This document shows, piece by piece, positions 48,573 to 56,539 of a stretch of DNA of 64,000 bases. Every line of letters begins with the position of its first letter. Position 1 is the stretch's first letter. The stretch comes from CAZEKB01 sp964512225 (GTDB taxonomy: Bacteria; Myxococcota_A; UBA796; UBA9615). A program made the position numbers and the translations under genes. The stretch covers positions 35,002-99,001 of the forward strand of contig CAZEKB010000008.1 in NCBI GenBank assembly GCA_964512225.1. The letters are read 5' to 3'. The notes beneath the pieces are model-generated. The model made no database searches. It was not told the origin of the DNA and was given only the letters and a program-made list of their open reading frames with translations.

Positions 48573-49844
48573 TCAGCCCGGGAACGGAGGCGGGATCGGC
48601 CCGGGGTGGTTCGCGGGCAGGTCGAACAGCAGGAAGAAGAGCGCCCCGCCGATGAACGCGTCGACGTTGCCGAGCTCGTTCGGGTCCTCGGCCTCGATCG
48701 CGCCCTGCAGGGACCAGTAGTAGCCCTCGGCCTCGGTCCGCTCGTCCGTGGTCAGCTCCTTGGACCCGAGCACCCCCGCGATGAGGTCCTGCGCCCCGAT
48801 CATCGCCTGGGTCCCGATGTCCCGGGGGCCGTCCCAGGCGTAGCGCGTCTCGTCGCTCGCGACGGCGAACGCGGCCTCCGCCGTCCACCGGGTGGTGCGC
48901 TCGAGGACGGCGTAGTCGATGGTCTCGGCCGTGTCCGTCGTCTGGTGATAGAAGGCCATGCCGGGGTTGACGAGCCAGGCCCCGGGCACCGGCGGCGTCG
49001 CCTCGTAGAACGCGTCCTGATCGCTGTGGAATACGCGCACGAGCTCGCGCTGGATGAACACGACCGGCTGCTCGGACCACGCCGCCGCCTCGCGCAGGAC
49101 GGCGTCGAAGGCCCCGCTGCGCTCGCCCCCGATGACGACGGTGGGGGAGTAGTCGGGGAGGAGGGCCCGGCCCACGGGATCGACGGACAGCACGGCGACG
49201 ATGTCGTCCAGGGGGACGGTCGGGGCCGTCGACCAGGCGCGGGCGCCGCGCAGACCGGACTCCTCGTCGTCGGTGAGCAGGAATACGACCGACCGGGGCG
49301 GCGGGGCGGCGGAGAGGGCGCGGGCGATCTCCAGGACGGCCGCGATGCCCGCCGCGTCGTCGAACGCGCCGTTGTAGACGTCGCCGTCCTCGGTGACGCC
49401 CAGGTGGTCGTAGTGGGCGGAGACGACGACGTATTCGGCCGCGCGCACGGGGTCGGAGCCGGGGAGGAGGCCCACGAGGTCCCGCCCGATCGTCGCGGTG
49501 CTCTCCTGCACCACGCCGGCCTCGTCGAGGTACCAGCGGCCGCGGGAGCCCTCGCCGTCGTGCTCGTACTCGTACTCGAAGCCGTCGGTCCCGAGGGGCT
49601 CCAGGCCGATCGCGGTGAGCTCGTCCACCAGCCGGGCCCGGGCGAGGTCGTGGCCGGGGGAGTCCGGGATGCGGCCGCCGAGGGCGTCGTCGGCGAGGAA
49701 GTCCACGGCCTCGCGCATGCGCTCGGGGGAGATCAGGTCGAGCGCGGACGGATCCGGTCGCGGCAGGGGCGCGGGGGTCGGTTCGCCGTCCTCGGACGGG
49801 CAGGCGACGAGGAGGAGGCTCAGGGCGAGGGGGAGGCAGCGCAT
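48573..49844 (-). CDS. M28-family metallopeptidase lipoprotein
   Basis: A 423-residue exported aminopeptidase-type protein (lipobox LLLVACPSE, Cys15). The co-catalytic zinc site is complete: VVSAHYDHLG (His and Asp-type ligands), NGAFDDAAGIAAVLE (bridging Asp), LTDDEESGL (catalytic Glu and Glu ligand), LSVDPVG (Asp) and MAFYHQTTDTAETIDY (last His). The N-terminal MREAVDFLADDALGGRIPDS is also typical. Substrate: peptides or amino-acid conjugates in the periplasm or outside. It converges on the selenoprotein gene three bases away. ATG at 49844 has TATCCT six bases upstream. Confidence 0.9.
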   Translation of the reverse strand: MRCLPLALSLLLVACPSEDGEPTPAPLPRPDPSALDLISPERMREAVDFLADDALGGRIPDSPGHDLARARLVDELTAIGLEPLGTDGFEYEYEHDGEGSRGRWYLDEAGVVQESTATIGRDLVGLLPGSDPVRAAEYVVVSAHYDHLGVTEDGDVYNGAFDDAAGIAAVLEIARALSAAPPPRSVVFLLTDDEESGLRGARAWSTAPTVPLDDIVAVLSVDPVGRALLPDYSPTVVIGGERSGAFDAVLREAAAWSEQPVVFIQRELVRVFHSDQDAFYEATPPVPGAWLVNPGMAFYHQTTDTAETIDYAVLERTTRWTAEAAFAVASDETRYAWDGPRDIGTQAMIGAQDLIAGVLGSKELTTDERTEAEGYYWSLQGAIEAEDPNELGNVDAFIGGALFFLLFDLPANHPGPIPPPFPG

Positions 49845-49850
49845 CGGCGG

Positions 49851-49856
49851 AGGATA
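49851..49856 (-). promoter_or_regulatory. -10-like hexamer of leaderless type (TATCCT)
   Basis: TATCCT, six bases before the ATG of the M28 peptidase gene, minus strand, without Shine-Dalgarno. Confidence 0.5.
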
Positions 49857-49878
49857 GTCGCGTCGGGCGCGGTTGGGG

Positions 49879-50808
49879 CTACGGCGCGCCGGGGGGCGAC
49901 GGGGCCTCGAGCGTCCGGTGCTCGGCGGGGCTCAGGGGGGCGACGGAGTGCCGGACCCCCGCCTCGGCCGCGCCCGGCGCGAAGCCCACGACGACCGTCT
50001 CCACCTCGGGCGCGAGGGGGGCGAACTTCACCCCGCCGTCGACCTGCGTCCCGCCGATCCACTCGCCGCCCGCGTCGAGCAGCCACGTCCAGCCCTCGCT
50101 CCCGGTGGACGGGGTGATCGTGAGCGAGGCCGCGCCCGCGGCCACGGACTCCAGTCGGGCGCGGGCGTCGGGGTCGTCGACCCCCAGGGCGGTCCAGCGG
50201 GCGAGGAGCCGGGCGGCGAACCGGGCGTCCCCGGTGCAGATCGCGGCGTCGGCCGCCCGTCGGTGGGCCTCGGCGTCGTCCGGGCTCGCGCGGATCCACT
50301 CGGCGGCGGCGACGGCGGCGGCGGCGCAGCGCTCCTCCTCCAGGGCGGCGGCGAGGCGCTCGGCGTAGGGGGCGGCGTCGAGCTCCTTCGACGGGACGGC
50401 GTACCGGGCGATGCCCGCGAACCCCTTGGAGAGCGCCATGCCGGGGGGGCGGGTGCGGGGGGTCTTCTCGAACCAGGCGAGGATGCGGTCGGCCTTGGCC
50501 CGGTCGGCCTCCGGGGCGCCGGCCTTGTAGGACTCGAGGAGGCGGACCGCGATCTTGCGGTCGCCCAGCCCGTCGTAGGCGAGCGCCTTCAGCAGCGTGG
50601 CCTCGCGGCAGTCGGGGCACAGGCGCAGCGCGGACTCGGCGGAGGTCAGGGCGCGGTCGAAGCGGCTCTCGGCGACCTCGGCGCGGGCGAAGGTGATCTG
50701 GCGGTCGGCCTCGGCCCGGGCGGAGTCGGAGGTCGACGCGCGGGCGGGGCCGCCCAGCCCCGGGAGGCAGGCGCAAAGGAGGAGCACCGCGAGCACGAGA
50801 CGAGGCAC
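49879..50808 (-). CDS. Exported TPR-like protein
   Basis: A 309-residue exported protein. I start it at the GTG at 50808: the signal peptide PRLVLAVLLLCACLPGLGG follows at once and TACCCT lies six bases upstream. Residues 30-110 look like tetratricopeptide repeats (ITFARAEVAESRFDRALTSA, CREATLLKALAYDGLGDRKI), and a second helical set with Ala-rich repeats follows (EERCAAAAVAAAEWIR). The C-terminal 90 residues are beta-rich (LTITPSTGSEGWTWLLDAGG), like a PEGA domain. It may scaffold an envelope complex (inference). Divergent from the MATE gene; start codons only 22 bases apart. Confidence 0.78.
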   Translation of the reverse strand: MPRLVLAVLLLCACLPGLGGPARASTSDSARAEADRQITFARAEVAESRFDRALTSAESALRLCPDCREATLLKALAYDGLGDRKIAVRLLESYKAGAPEADRAKADRILAWFEKTPRTRPPGMALSKGFAGIARYAVPSKELDAAPYAERLAAALEEERCAAAAVAAAEWIRASPDDAEAHRRAADAAICTGDARFAARLLARWTALGVDDPDARARLESVAAGAASLTITPSTGSEGWTWLLDAGGEWIGGTQVDGGVKFAPLAPEVETVVVGFAPGAAEAGVRHSVAPLSPAEHRTLEAPSPPGAP

Positions 50809-50814
50809 GGAGCT

Positions 50815-50820
50815 AGGGTA
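50815..50820 (-). promoter_or_regulatory. -10-like hexamer of leaderless type (TACCCT)
   Basis: TACCCT six bases before the GTG at 50808. With only 22 bases between the two divergent start codons, this site and the MATE gene's own promoter elements must overlap. Confidence 0.5.
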
Positions 50821-50830
50821 CCTCGCCCAC

Positions 50831-52207
50831 GTGTCCAAGCCGTCCCCCGACCCCGGCCGCAGCATCCAGCGGCGCCTCTTCGATCTCGCGTGGCCGGTCA
50901 TCGGGGTCAACGTCCTGAACGTGCTCGCGCTGGCGGTGGACACGGCGATGCTGGCGCGCATCGACGCGGCCGAGGACGCGCTCACGGGCCTCGGCTTCGC
51001 GACGCAGCTCATCTTCCTGCTGATGGTCGCGATGATGGGCCTCGTGGTGGGGAGCGTCGCGTTCTCGGCCCGCGCGTTCGGGGCCCGGGACATCGCGCGC
51101 GTGGAGCACGTGCTGGTCCAGGCGACGACGCTGACGGTGATCGTCAGCGCGCTGGTGGCGGTCTTCGGCAACGCCTTGGCGGGGCCGCTGCTCACGCTGC
51201 TGGGGGCGGAGGGGCCGTCGTACGTCGCGGCGATCGACTACCTGCGCCCGCTGCTGACGGGGGTCGTCTTCAACTACCTGACGATCCTGTTCGGGGCGAT
51301 CCTGCGGGCGACGGGCGATACGAAGACGCCCTTCCGCGTCGCGTTCGTGATGAACGGGCTCAACTTCGCGTTCAACTACGGCCTGATCCTGGGCAACTAC
51401 GGGTTGCCGGAGCTGGGTATCCAGGGGGCGGCGATCGGGACGGTCGCGGCCCAGGCGGTGGCGACCGGCCTGCTGATCTTCCTGCTCCGCCGGGGGGTGA
51501 TCGCGGGGGTCACGCTGCCGCTGCGGCCGCGCGGGATCGACCTGCCCCTGGCGCGCAAGCTGTGGCGCGTCGGCCTGCCCGCGGCGCTGGACATGGTGGT
51601 GCTCAACGCCGGGTTCCTGGCGATCGTGGGGATGCTCGGCCGGGTGGACGCCCTGGCGGTGGCGGCCCACGGCGTGGGGCTCCGGATCCAGGCCCTGGCG
51701 TTCGTGCCGGGGCTGTCGATCTCCCAGGCGACGGGGGCGATGGTCGGCAACGCGCTGGGGGCGGGCGACGTGGACGAGGCCCGGGCCGTCACGCGGGCGG
51801 GAGTGGCGATGTGCACGGCAGTGATGACGACGTTGTCGATCCTGATCATCGTCGGCGTCGACCCGATCGTGATGCTGTTCGACATCGCGCCCGCCTCCGA
51901 GCTGGGGGCCTACTCGACGGAGTGGATGATCCTGCTCGGGGCCTGCATGCCCTTCGTCGGGCCCTACATCGCGCTCGTCGGCTGCTTCCGCGGGGCGGGG
52001 GCGACCCGGCTCGCGCTGAGGATCAACACGTGGACGACGTTCGCGCTCCAGATCCCGGGCAGCTGGCTGCTCGGGTTCCCCCTGGCCCTGGGAGCCTGGG
52101 GGGTCTGGGCGGCGTTCCCGCTGTCCTTCCTGGCGAAGGCGATCTGGGCCGGGATCGACTACCGCCGCGGATCCTGGGCGGTGACGGGCACCGAAGCGAA
52201 GGGCTGA
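50831..52207 (+). CDS. MATE-family efflux transporter
   Basis: A 458-residue inner-membrane antiporter that would export organic cations or drugs in exchange for Na+ or H+. GTG start at 50831, chosen because it directly precedes the first amphipathic segment (SIQRRLFDLAWPVIGVN). About 12 hydrophobic helices. Conserved MATE features: NVLALAVDTAMLARI in helix 1, GAILRATGDTKTPFR near residue 155, LNFAFNYGLI, and in the second half ALAVAAHGVGLRIQAL and GNALGAGDVDEA. Family length is normal. Downstream lies a tandem repeat region. Confidence 0.93.
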   Translation: MSKPSPDPGRSIQRRLFDLAWPVIGVNVLNVLALAVDTAMLARIDAAEDALTGLGFATQLIFLLMVAMMGLVVGSVAFSARAFGARDIARVEHVLVQATTLTVIVSALVAVFGNALAGPLLTLLGAEGPSYVAAIDYLRPLLTGVVFNYLTILFGAILRATGDTKTPFRVAFVMNGLNFAFNYGLILGNYGLPELGIQGAAIGTVAAQAVATGLLIFLLRRGVIAGVTLPLRPRGIDLPLARKLWRVGLPAALDMVVLNAGFLAIVGMLGRVDALAVAAHGVGLRIQALAFVPGLSISQATGAMVGNALGAGDVDEARAVTRAGVAMCTAVMTTLSILIIVGVDPIVMLFDIAPASELGAYSTEWMILLGACMPFVGPYIALVGCFRGAGATRLALRINTWTTFALQIPGSWLLGFPLALGAWGVWAAFPLSFLAKAIWAGIDYRRGSWAVTGTEAKG

Positions 52208-52229
52208 CCCGACGAGCCGCGGTGTGGGG

Positions 52230-52382
52230 GATCGTTGCGTAGCGAGGCGAGACGATTCGTTCCGGCGGGTTGCGGGCCGTGGGAGGGTCGTAGCGGGGCG
52301 AAACGACTCGTTCCGGCGGGTTGCGGGCCGTGGGAGGGTCGTAGCGGGGCGAAACGACTCGTTCCGGCGGGTTGCGGGCCGT
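52230..52382. repeat. 51-bp tandem repeat, three copies
   Basis: Two identical 51-base units at 52281-52331 and 52332-52382, preceded by a diverged copy at 52230-52280 whose last 24 bases are identical. The unit is a multiple of three, and on the minus strand it would encode repeats containing RRNESFRPATT, but no gene start fits, so it looks like intergenic DNA. It separates the MATE gene from the next lipoprotein-like gene. Nothing else is seen between 52208 and 52398. Confidence 0.85.
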
Positions 52383-52398
52383 GCTACCCGTAGACGTC

Positions 52399-53121
52399 GT
52401 GCGACGCGCCTTGCTCCTGCTGGTCCTCGCCCTCGCCGTCGCGGCTCCGCCGACGACGGCCGAGGCGGGCGTCTTCTCGGCGCTGTCGAAGCTCGCCAAG
52501 CTGGGGAAGGCCGGCAAGGCGGCCAAGATCGGCAAGCTCGGCACGGGGGCCAAGCTCGCGGGGACCCTCGGGGGGATGTCCTTCGGGCGCCGCGCCGCCA
52601 CCGTCCTCGCGGGTGTGCCCGGCGAGGCGGGCCGCGCCGTCGCCTACGTGGCGCGGGCCGACGACGGGGCAATCGCCGTCGCAGGCCGCCACGGCCCCAC
52701 CGGGTCGGCCCCCGATCTCGCCGAGGCCGCCGCCCAGCTGGGGGCGCGGGGCGACGCCGTCACCCTCGTCCTCGATCCCTCCGTCGCCGACCCGCTCCTC
52801 CTCCGCGGCCTGGACGACACCCGCCTCCTGGTCGCCGACGCCTCGGGGGCCGCCCACCCCGTCCGCCGCGGGGACGACCTCACCTGGTTCGTCGACGTCG
52901 CGGGGGAGGGGGCCGGCGCCGGCGTCGACCTCGCCTCGTTCGTCGCCGACCAGATGGAGGAGGACGCCGCCGCCGCCGGGGACGACGACGACGAGGACGA
53001 CGACTCCGACGAGGACGACGCCATCCCCGCCTCGACCTGGGTGTTCTGGGCCGCCGTGCTCGCCGGCGTCGTGCTGTGGCGCGTGCTCCGCAGCGACGAC
53101 GAAGAGCCCGAGGACCCCTGA
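52399..53121 (+). CDS. Exported, C-terminally membrane-anchored protein of unknown function
   Basis: A 240-residue protein with a signal peptide (ALLLLVLALAVAAPPTTAEA), an amphipathic Lys-Gly-Ala helix (LSKLAKLGKAGKAAKIGKLG) with a regular KLGK/KAGK pattern, a beta-alpha domain (residues 75-180), an Asp-Glu-rich stretch, and a C-terminal transmembrane helix (TWVFWAAVLAGVVLWRVL). The start is uncertain: I chose GTG at 52399 at the signal peptide; GTG at 52381, inside the last tandem repeat, is an alternative. The repeated basic helix resembles phasin-like or antimicrobial-like helices, but no family can be named. Confidence 0.65.
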   Translation: MRRALLLLVLALAVAAPPTTAEAGVFSALSKLAKLGKAGKAAKIGKLGTGAKLAGTLGGMSFGRRAATVLAGVPGEAGRAVAYVARADDGAIAVAGRHGPTGSAPDLAEAAAQLGARGDAVTLVLDPSVADPLLLRGLDDTRLLVADASGAAHPVRRGDDLTWFVDVAGEGAGAGVDLASFVADQMEEDAAAAGDDDDEDDDSDEDDAIPASTWVFWAAVLAGVVLWRVLRSDDEEPEDP

Positions 53122-53187
53122 CCGAGCCCGCCCCCGCGCCCCGCCGCGCTTTTGCGATCCCCGTTCGGCATCACGGCAACGGCCCTC

Positions 53188-53193
53188 TAGACT
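53188..53193 (+). promoter_or_regulatory. -10-like hexamer of leaderless type (TAGACT)
   Basis: TAGACT seven bases before the ATG at 53201, with no Shine-Dalgarno. Same hexamer as at 47433-47438. Confidence 0.5.
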
Positions 53194-53200
53194 GCGCGCC

Positions 53201-54685
53201 ATGTCCCCCCGCCGGCTCTCCGCGATCGTCCTCAGCGCCTCCCTGGCCCTCGCGGCCTGCCCCGCGACCGAGCCGCCCCCCGAGGCCGCCACGCACTTCG
53301 ATCCGCCCAGCGGCACCACCCTCGACGCCCCCACCGTGTCCGTCGTCGGCCTCGACGACGAGGACACCATCTGCTTCTCCGTCGACGGCACCACGCCGCA
53401 GTGGGGCACCTGCACCAGCACCCTCACCGATACCCGCGCCATCGACGTCCCCTGCGGCTTCACCGTCGTCACCATCCTGTGGGACGTGGACCGCACCGAG
53501 TCGGCGAACTTCCTCTACGAAGGCGACGACTGCGAGGAGGAGACCGGCCCCGTCGTCCTGTGGGCCAACGACGAGCTCGTGAAGGCCTTCGCGCCCATCA
53601 AGGACGACATCCAGTGCCGCATGAACAACTGCGAGAACCCGTCGGGCACGGGGGACTGGTCCACCGACTGCGACGGCGGCACCGCGGCCTGGAACGTCCA
53701 GCTCAGCGGCTTCCGGGCGATCAGCGAGTTCACCTACGACGCGTGCACCGCCACCGCGACCGTGGACGTCCACGACTACGCCGCCGACCCCTGGTTCCAG
53801 GACGAGACCGCGACCGTCCCCCTCGACATCACCCTCACCTTCACCGGCACCATCACCCAGGACGTCGACTTCTCCGGCAACGGCAGCGAGCGCGGCGAGG
53901 TCGACGTCACCGGCGACTTCACCGGCACCATCCGCTCCCGCATCGAGATCGCCGACAGCGCGCGGGGGGGCGGAGGCTTCGCCGCGGCGTGCACCGAGGA
54001 CCCCCTGGACGACGAGATCTGCGCCCCCGCGAGCGCGATGATCCTCTACGACTTCCCGGACTGGACCTGCCACGGGAACATCTGCCCCGAGCCCGGCGAC
54101 GAGCCCCCGAAGGTCGACGAGGACGGTGACGGCGTCGAGGACTCGGAGGACAACTGCCCCGACGTCGCCAACCCGCTGCAGGAGGACTCGGACGACGACG
54201 GCGTCGGCGACGCATGCGACGACGACCCGGAGTTCGTCGTGATCCAGTTCAAGACCGACCGCCGCTGCCTGCGCGCATCGGGCGGCGTCGTGGAGTCCAC
54301 CGAGGGCTGCGATCCGAGCGACCTCTCCCAGCGCTGGGCCCTCGTCGACCACGACGGCCACCGCGGCTTCCGGAGCGTGTTCGACGAGGCGACCTGCTTG
54401 AGCCAGGACGGGGGCATCGTCGGCCCCTGGGACCTCGTGACCGCGACCTGCAACCCCCGCGACCCCCACCAGCAGTGGGACTACGAGCCCTACGACCAGG
54501 GCGGCTTCGACGCCGCCTGGCCCGGCCGGCTGCACAACGTCGAGAACAACTTCTGCGCGTACACCGACTTCACCGGCAACGTCTACGGCACGTGGGGCAA
54601 CTGCAACCTCGCGGGCACCGACAGCGGACGCAAGGTCGGCGTCTACCTCCGCGGGGACTTCGAGGCCGACCCCGTCGCGCCCTGA
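53201..54685 (+). CDS. Multidomain lipoprotein with type-3 thrombospondin repeat and ricin-like lectin end
   Basis: A 494-residue lipoprotein (LALAACPATEPP, Cys20). Residues 30-105 look like a chitobiase/beta-hexosaminidase C-terminal-type Ig domain (DPPSGTTLDAPTVSVV). The middle (residues 120-290) is a beta-rich domain with paired Cys. DEDGDGVEDSEDNCPDVANP and DSDDDGVGDACDDD (about 305-345) are calcium-binding thrombospondin type 3 repeats. The last 150 residues have a ricin-type beta-trefoil pattern (RCLRASGGVVESTEGC, QRWALVDH, TCNPRDPHQQWDYE), which would bind carbohydrate. So a surface lectin is likely (inference). Leaderless-type promoter. Confidence 0.83.
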   Translation: MSPRRLSAIVLSASLALAACPATEPPPEAATHFDPPSGTTLDAPTVSVVGLDDEDTICFSVDGTTPQWGTCTSTLTDTRAIDVPCGFTVVTILWDVDRTESANFLYEGDDCEEETGPVVLWANDELVKAFAPIKDDIQCRMNNCENPSGTGDWSTDCDGGTAAWNVQLSGFRAISEFTYDACTATATVDVHDYAADPWFQDETATVPLDITLTFTGTITQDVDFSGNGSERGEVDVTGDFTGTIRSRIEIADSARGGGGFAAACTEDPLDDEICAPASAMILYDFPDWTCHGNICPEPGDEPPKVDEDGDGVEDSEDNCPDVANPLQEDSDDDGVGDACDDDPEFVVIQFKTDRRCLRASGGVVESTEGCDPSDLSQRWALVDHDGHRGFRSVFDEATCLSQDGGIVGPWDLVTATCNPRDPHQQWDYEPYDQGGFDAAWPGRLHNVENNFCAYTDFTGNVYGTWGNCNLAGTDSGRKVGVYLRGDFEADPVAP

Positions 54686-54697
54686 GGGGCCTGCTCC

Positions 54698-55324
54698 TCA
54701 GAAGCGCGCCGCGAGCCCGATCCGCCCGAGCCCGAACCCCACCTCGAACCGCGGCGGCGCCCGGGTCGACACCCGATCGTTGTGCTCGTCCACCAGCTCG
54801 GCGGCCCGCTCCGGCGTGTAGTAGCGGCCGACCCACAGCTGCTTCATGTGTACGGCGATCACGATGGTGGGCGCGAACACGGCGAGGATGCTCCCCACGC
54901 CGAACAGCGTGTAGGCCAGGATCCGCTGGTTGTTCCCCCACTCGATGTCCGAGGGGAGGACCAGCGTGTACTGCTCGAGGTTCGCGAGCGTCGCGCCCCC
55001 GACGATGAAGGACGTCGCCGAGCCGATGCTCAGGATCCCGCCCAGCACGCCCGAGACCCGCCGCTCGGTCGTGAGCCGCGCGATCATGCGGCGGTCGTCC
55101 ACGGCTTCGGCGAACTGCGGCGCCGTCAGCGCTTCAGACCCGCGAAACGCGGTCCAGGACATCAGGCGCAGCCCGCCCGGCACCTGGCCGGGGGCGAGCC
55201 CGATCGTCCACGGCATCTCGACGCGCTGGATCGACAGCACGTCGCGCGAGTTCGACTCGCCGGCGACCGCCGGAGCCGCGGCGAGCGTGACCAGGAGAAA
55301 CAGGGGGAAGAGGAGTCGGCGCAT
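54698..55324 (-). CDS. Membrane protein of unknown function
   Basis: A 208-residue protein. The N-terminus is a signal peptide (LFPLFLLVTLAAAPAVAGE). Two membrane helices follow at about residues 88-112 (GVLGGILSIGSATSFIVGG) and 135-160 (ILAYTLFGVGSILAVFAPTI), with a C-terminal soluble part. No family recognised. ATG at 55324 has TAAGGT six bases upstream. It converges with the lectin-like gene. Confidence 0.7.
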   Translation of the reverse strand: MRRLLFPLFLLVTLAAAPAVAGESNSRDVLSIQRVEMPWTIGLAPGQVPGGLRLMSWTAFRGSEALTAPQFAEAVDDRRMIARLTTERRVSGVLGGILSIGSATSFIVGGATLANLEQYTLVLPSDIEWGNNQRILAYTLFGVGSILAVFAPTIVIAVHMKQLWVGRYYTPERAAELVDEHNDRVSTRAPPRFEVGFGLGRIGLAARF

Positions 55325-55330
55325 GCGGCG

Positions 55331-55336
55331 ACCTTA
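55331..55336 (-). promoter_or_regulatory. -10-like hexamer of leaderless type (TAAGGT)
   Basis: TAAGGT six bases before the ATG at 55324 on the minus strand. It sits in the ten-base gap after the sulfotransferase-like gene's stop. Confidence 0.4.
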
Positions 55337-56065
55337 CCGGGGGGCCCGCAGTCGATGCCCGCGCAGGCGCCGGTAGAGCGGCTCGGCGGCCGCCGCCACC
55401 GCCTCGAGCTCGGGGGGGAGCGACACAGGCGGCGGGGTCGCGCGCCCGAACCCCGTCGACGCCTCCACGTTCGCGTACCAGTGCGGGGCCCACGCGCCGT
55501 CCGAGTCGCGCCGCCCCGCGGGCCACGACAGCATGCGGTCGCTGAACGCGATCCCCACGGCCGCGCACAGCCCCCGGAGCGTCCCCTCGGGGTCGCCGAG
55601 CACGTCCGCCGCGTCCACCACGAGCGGCCGCCTCCCCAGGTCGCCGGTGACGTGCTCGAACAGGGCCGCCTGCTGGGGGAAGCCCACGTCCTGCAGCGTC
55701 GCCTCGCCGCGGGTGCGCACGTACGACGCGACGACCGCGCGGGGGTCCCGGATCAGGAAGACGTTCACCACGTCCGCCATCCAGGCCCGCCCCACGCTCG
55801 GCAGCATGTGATGGGTCATGTGCTTCTGGTACCAGACCGCGGGCCCGGGGCCCGGCCCCCGGAGCCGCTCGGTCACCACCCGCCAGTCCGTCGGCTGGGA
55901 CGCGATCACGTCGGCGGCGCCGGGGTGCGGGGAGCCCGTGACCCGCAGGTAGTGCGCGTACAGCGGCTCGTCGACCACGGCGCTGTCCTCGCGGTTCTCG
56001 AAGGCGCGCATCATCGCCGTGGAGATGTTGCGGGGCCCCGACCACATGGCGATGCGCACCGTCAT
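55334..56065 (-). CDS. Sulfotransferase-like family protein
   Basis: A 243-residue protein of the P-loop sulfotransferase superfamily. VRIAMWSGPRNISTAMMRAF at the N-terminus is the PAPS 5'-phosphosulfate-binding loop of a distinct subfamily; DEPLYAHYL and WYQKHMTHHM follow, and VVNVFLIRDPRAVVASYVRT is the 3'-phosphate loop. This subfamily is typically encoded beside, or fused to, a class IV aminotransferase, as here. Its ATG overlaps the stop of the aminotransferase remnant (ATGA). Substrate unknown. Confidence 0.85.
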   Translation of the reverse strand: MTVRIAMWSGPRNISTAMMRAFENREDSAVVDEPLYAHYLRVTGSPHPGAADVIASQPTDWRVVTERLRGPGPGPAVWYQKHMTHHMLPSVGRAWMADVVNVFLIRDPRAVVASYVRTRGEATLQDVGFPQQAALFEHVTGDLGRRPLVVDAADVLGDPEGTLRGLCAAVGIAFSDRMLSWPAGRRDSDGAWAPHWYANVEASTGFGRATPPPVSLPPELEAVAAAAEPLYRRLRGHRLRAPR

Positions 56066-56538
56066 CCCGGGGGGCAGAGCTCCGCGACCTCGGCCTGGAT
56101 GCACGCCGTCACGCAGTTGAGCTTGCTGTGGGAGTTCCACGCCGGGTCCTGCACGTCGGTGCGTCCGCGGCGCACGTGCACGGTCACGAGGTCGAGCCCC
56201 CGCGCCACCACCTCCGGCGACGGCTCCTTCCACTCCGCGGTGATCACCAGCGTCGCCCGGACCGTGGCCTCCACCGCCCGGACGAGCTCCTCGCGCGTCC
56301 TCCCGATGTCCAGATCGATGGCTTGCGCGCCCTCGAAGAGGCGGTCGAGGTGGGCGTCGAGGTAGGGGACGCGGCCCTCGTACAGGCGCAGCCCCTCCCA
56401 CACGCCGTCGCCCATGAGGAAGCCCGAGTCGAACACGGACACGCGCGCCCGGGGCTTCGGCACCAGGTCGCCGTTCACGTAGACGAGCACGGACTCGTTG
56501 CGCGGATCGCCCGCGTGGGCGTGGGGGCCGGAGGTCAA
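56062..56538 (-). pseudogene. Truncated class IV (branched-chain-type) aminotransferase
   Basis: The frame of 158 residues begins like a normal PLP-dependent class IV aminotransferase: VLVYVNGDLVPKPRARVSVF, GFLMGDGVWEGLRLYEGRVP, LDAHLDRLFEGAQAIDL. Compared with the family, about 35 residues are missing between VEATVRA and TLVITAEWKEPSPE. NSHSKLNCVTACIQAE carries the PLP Lys, but the frame then stops, so the whole C-terminal domain (about 120 residues) that completes the cofactor site is absent. TTG start at 56538, just after the DUF2330 stop. It is very likely inactive. The adjacent sulfotransferase-like gene is intact. Confidence 0.75.
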
Positions 56539-56539
56539 C

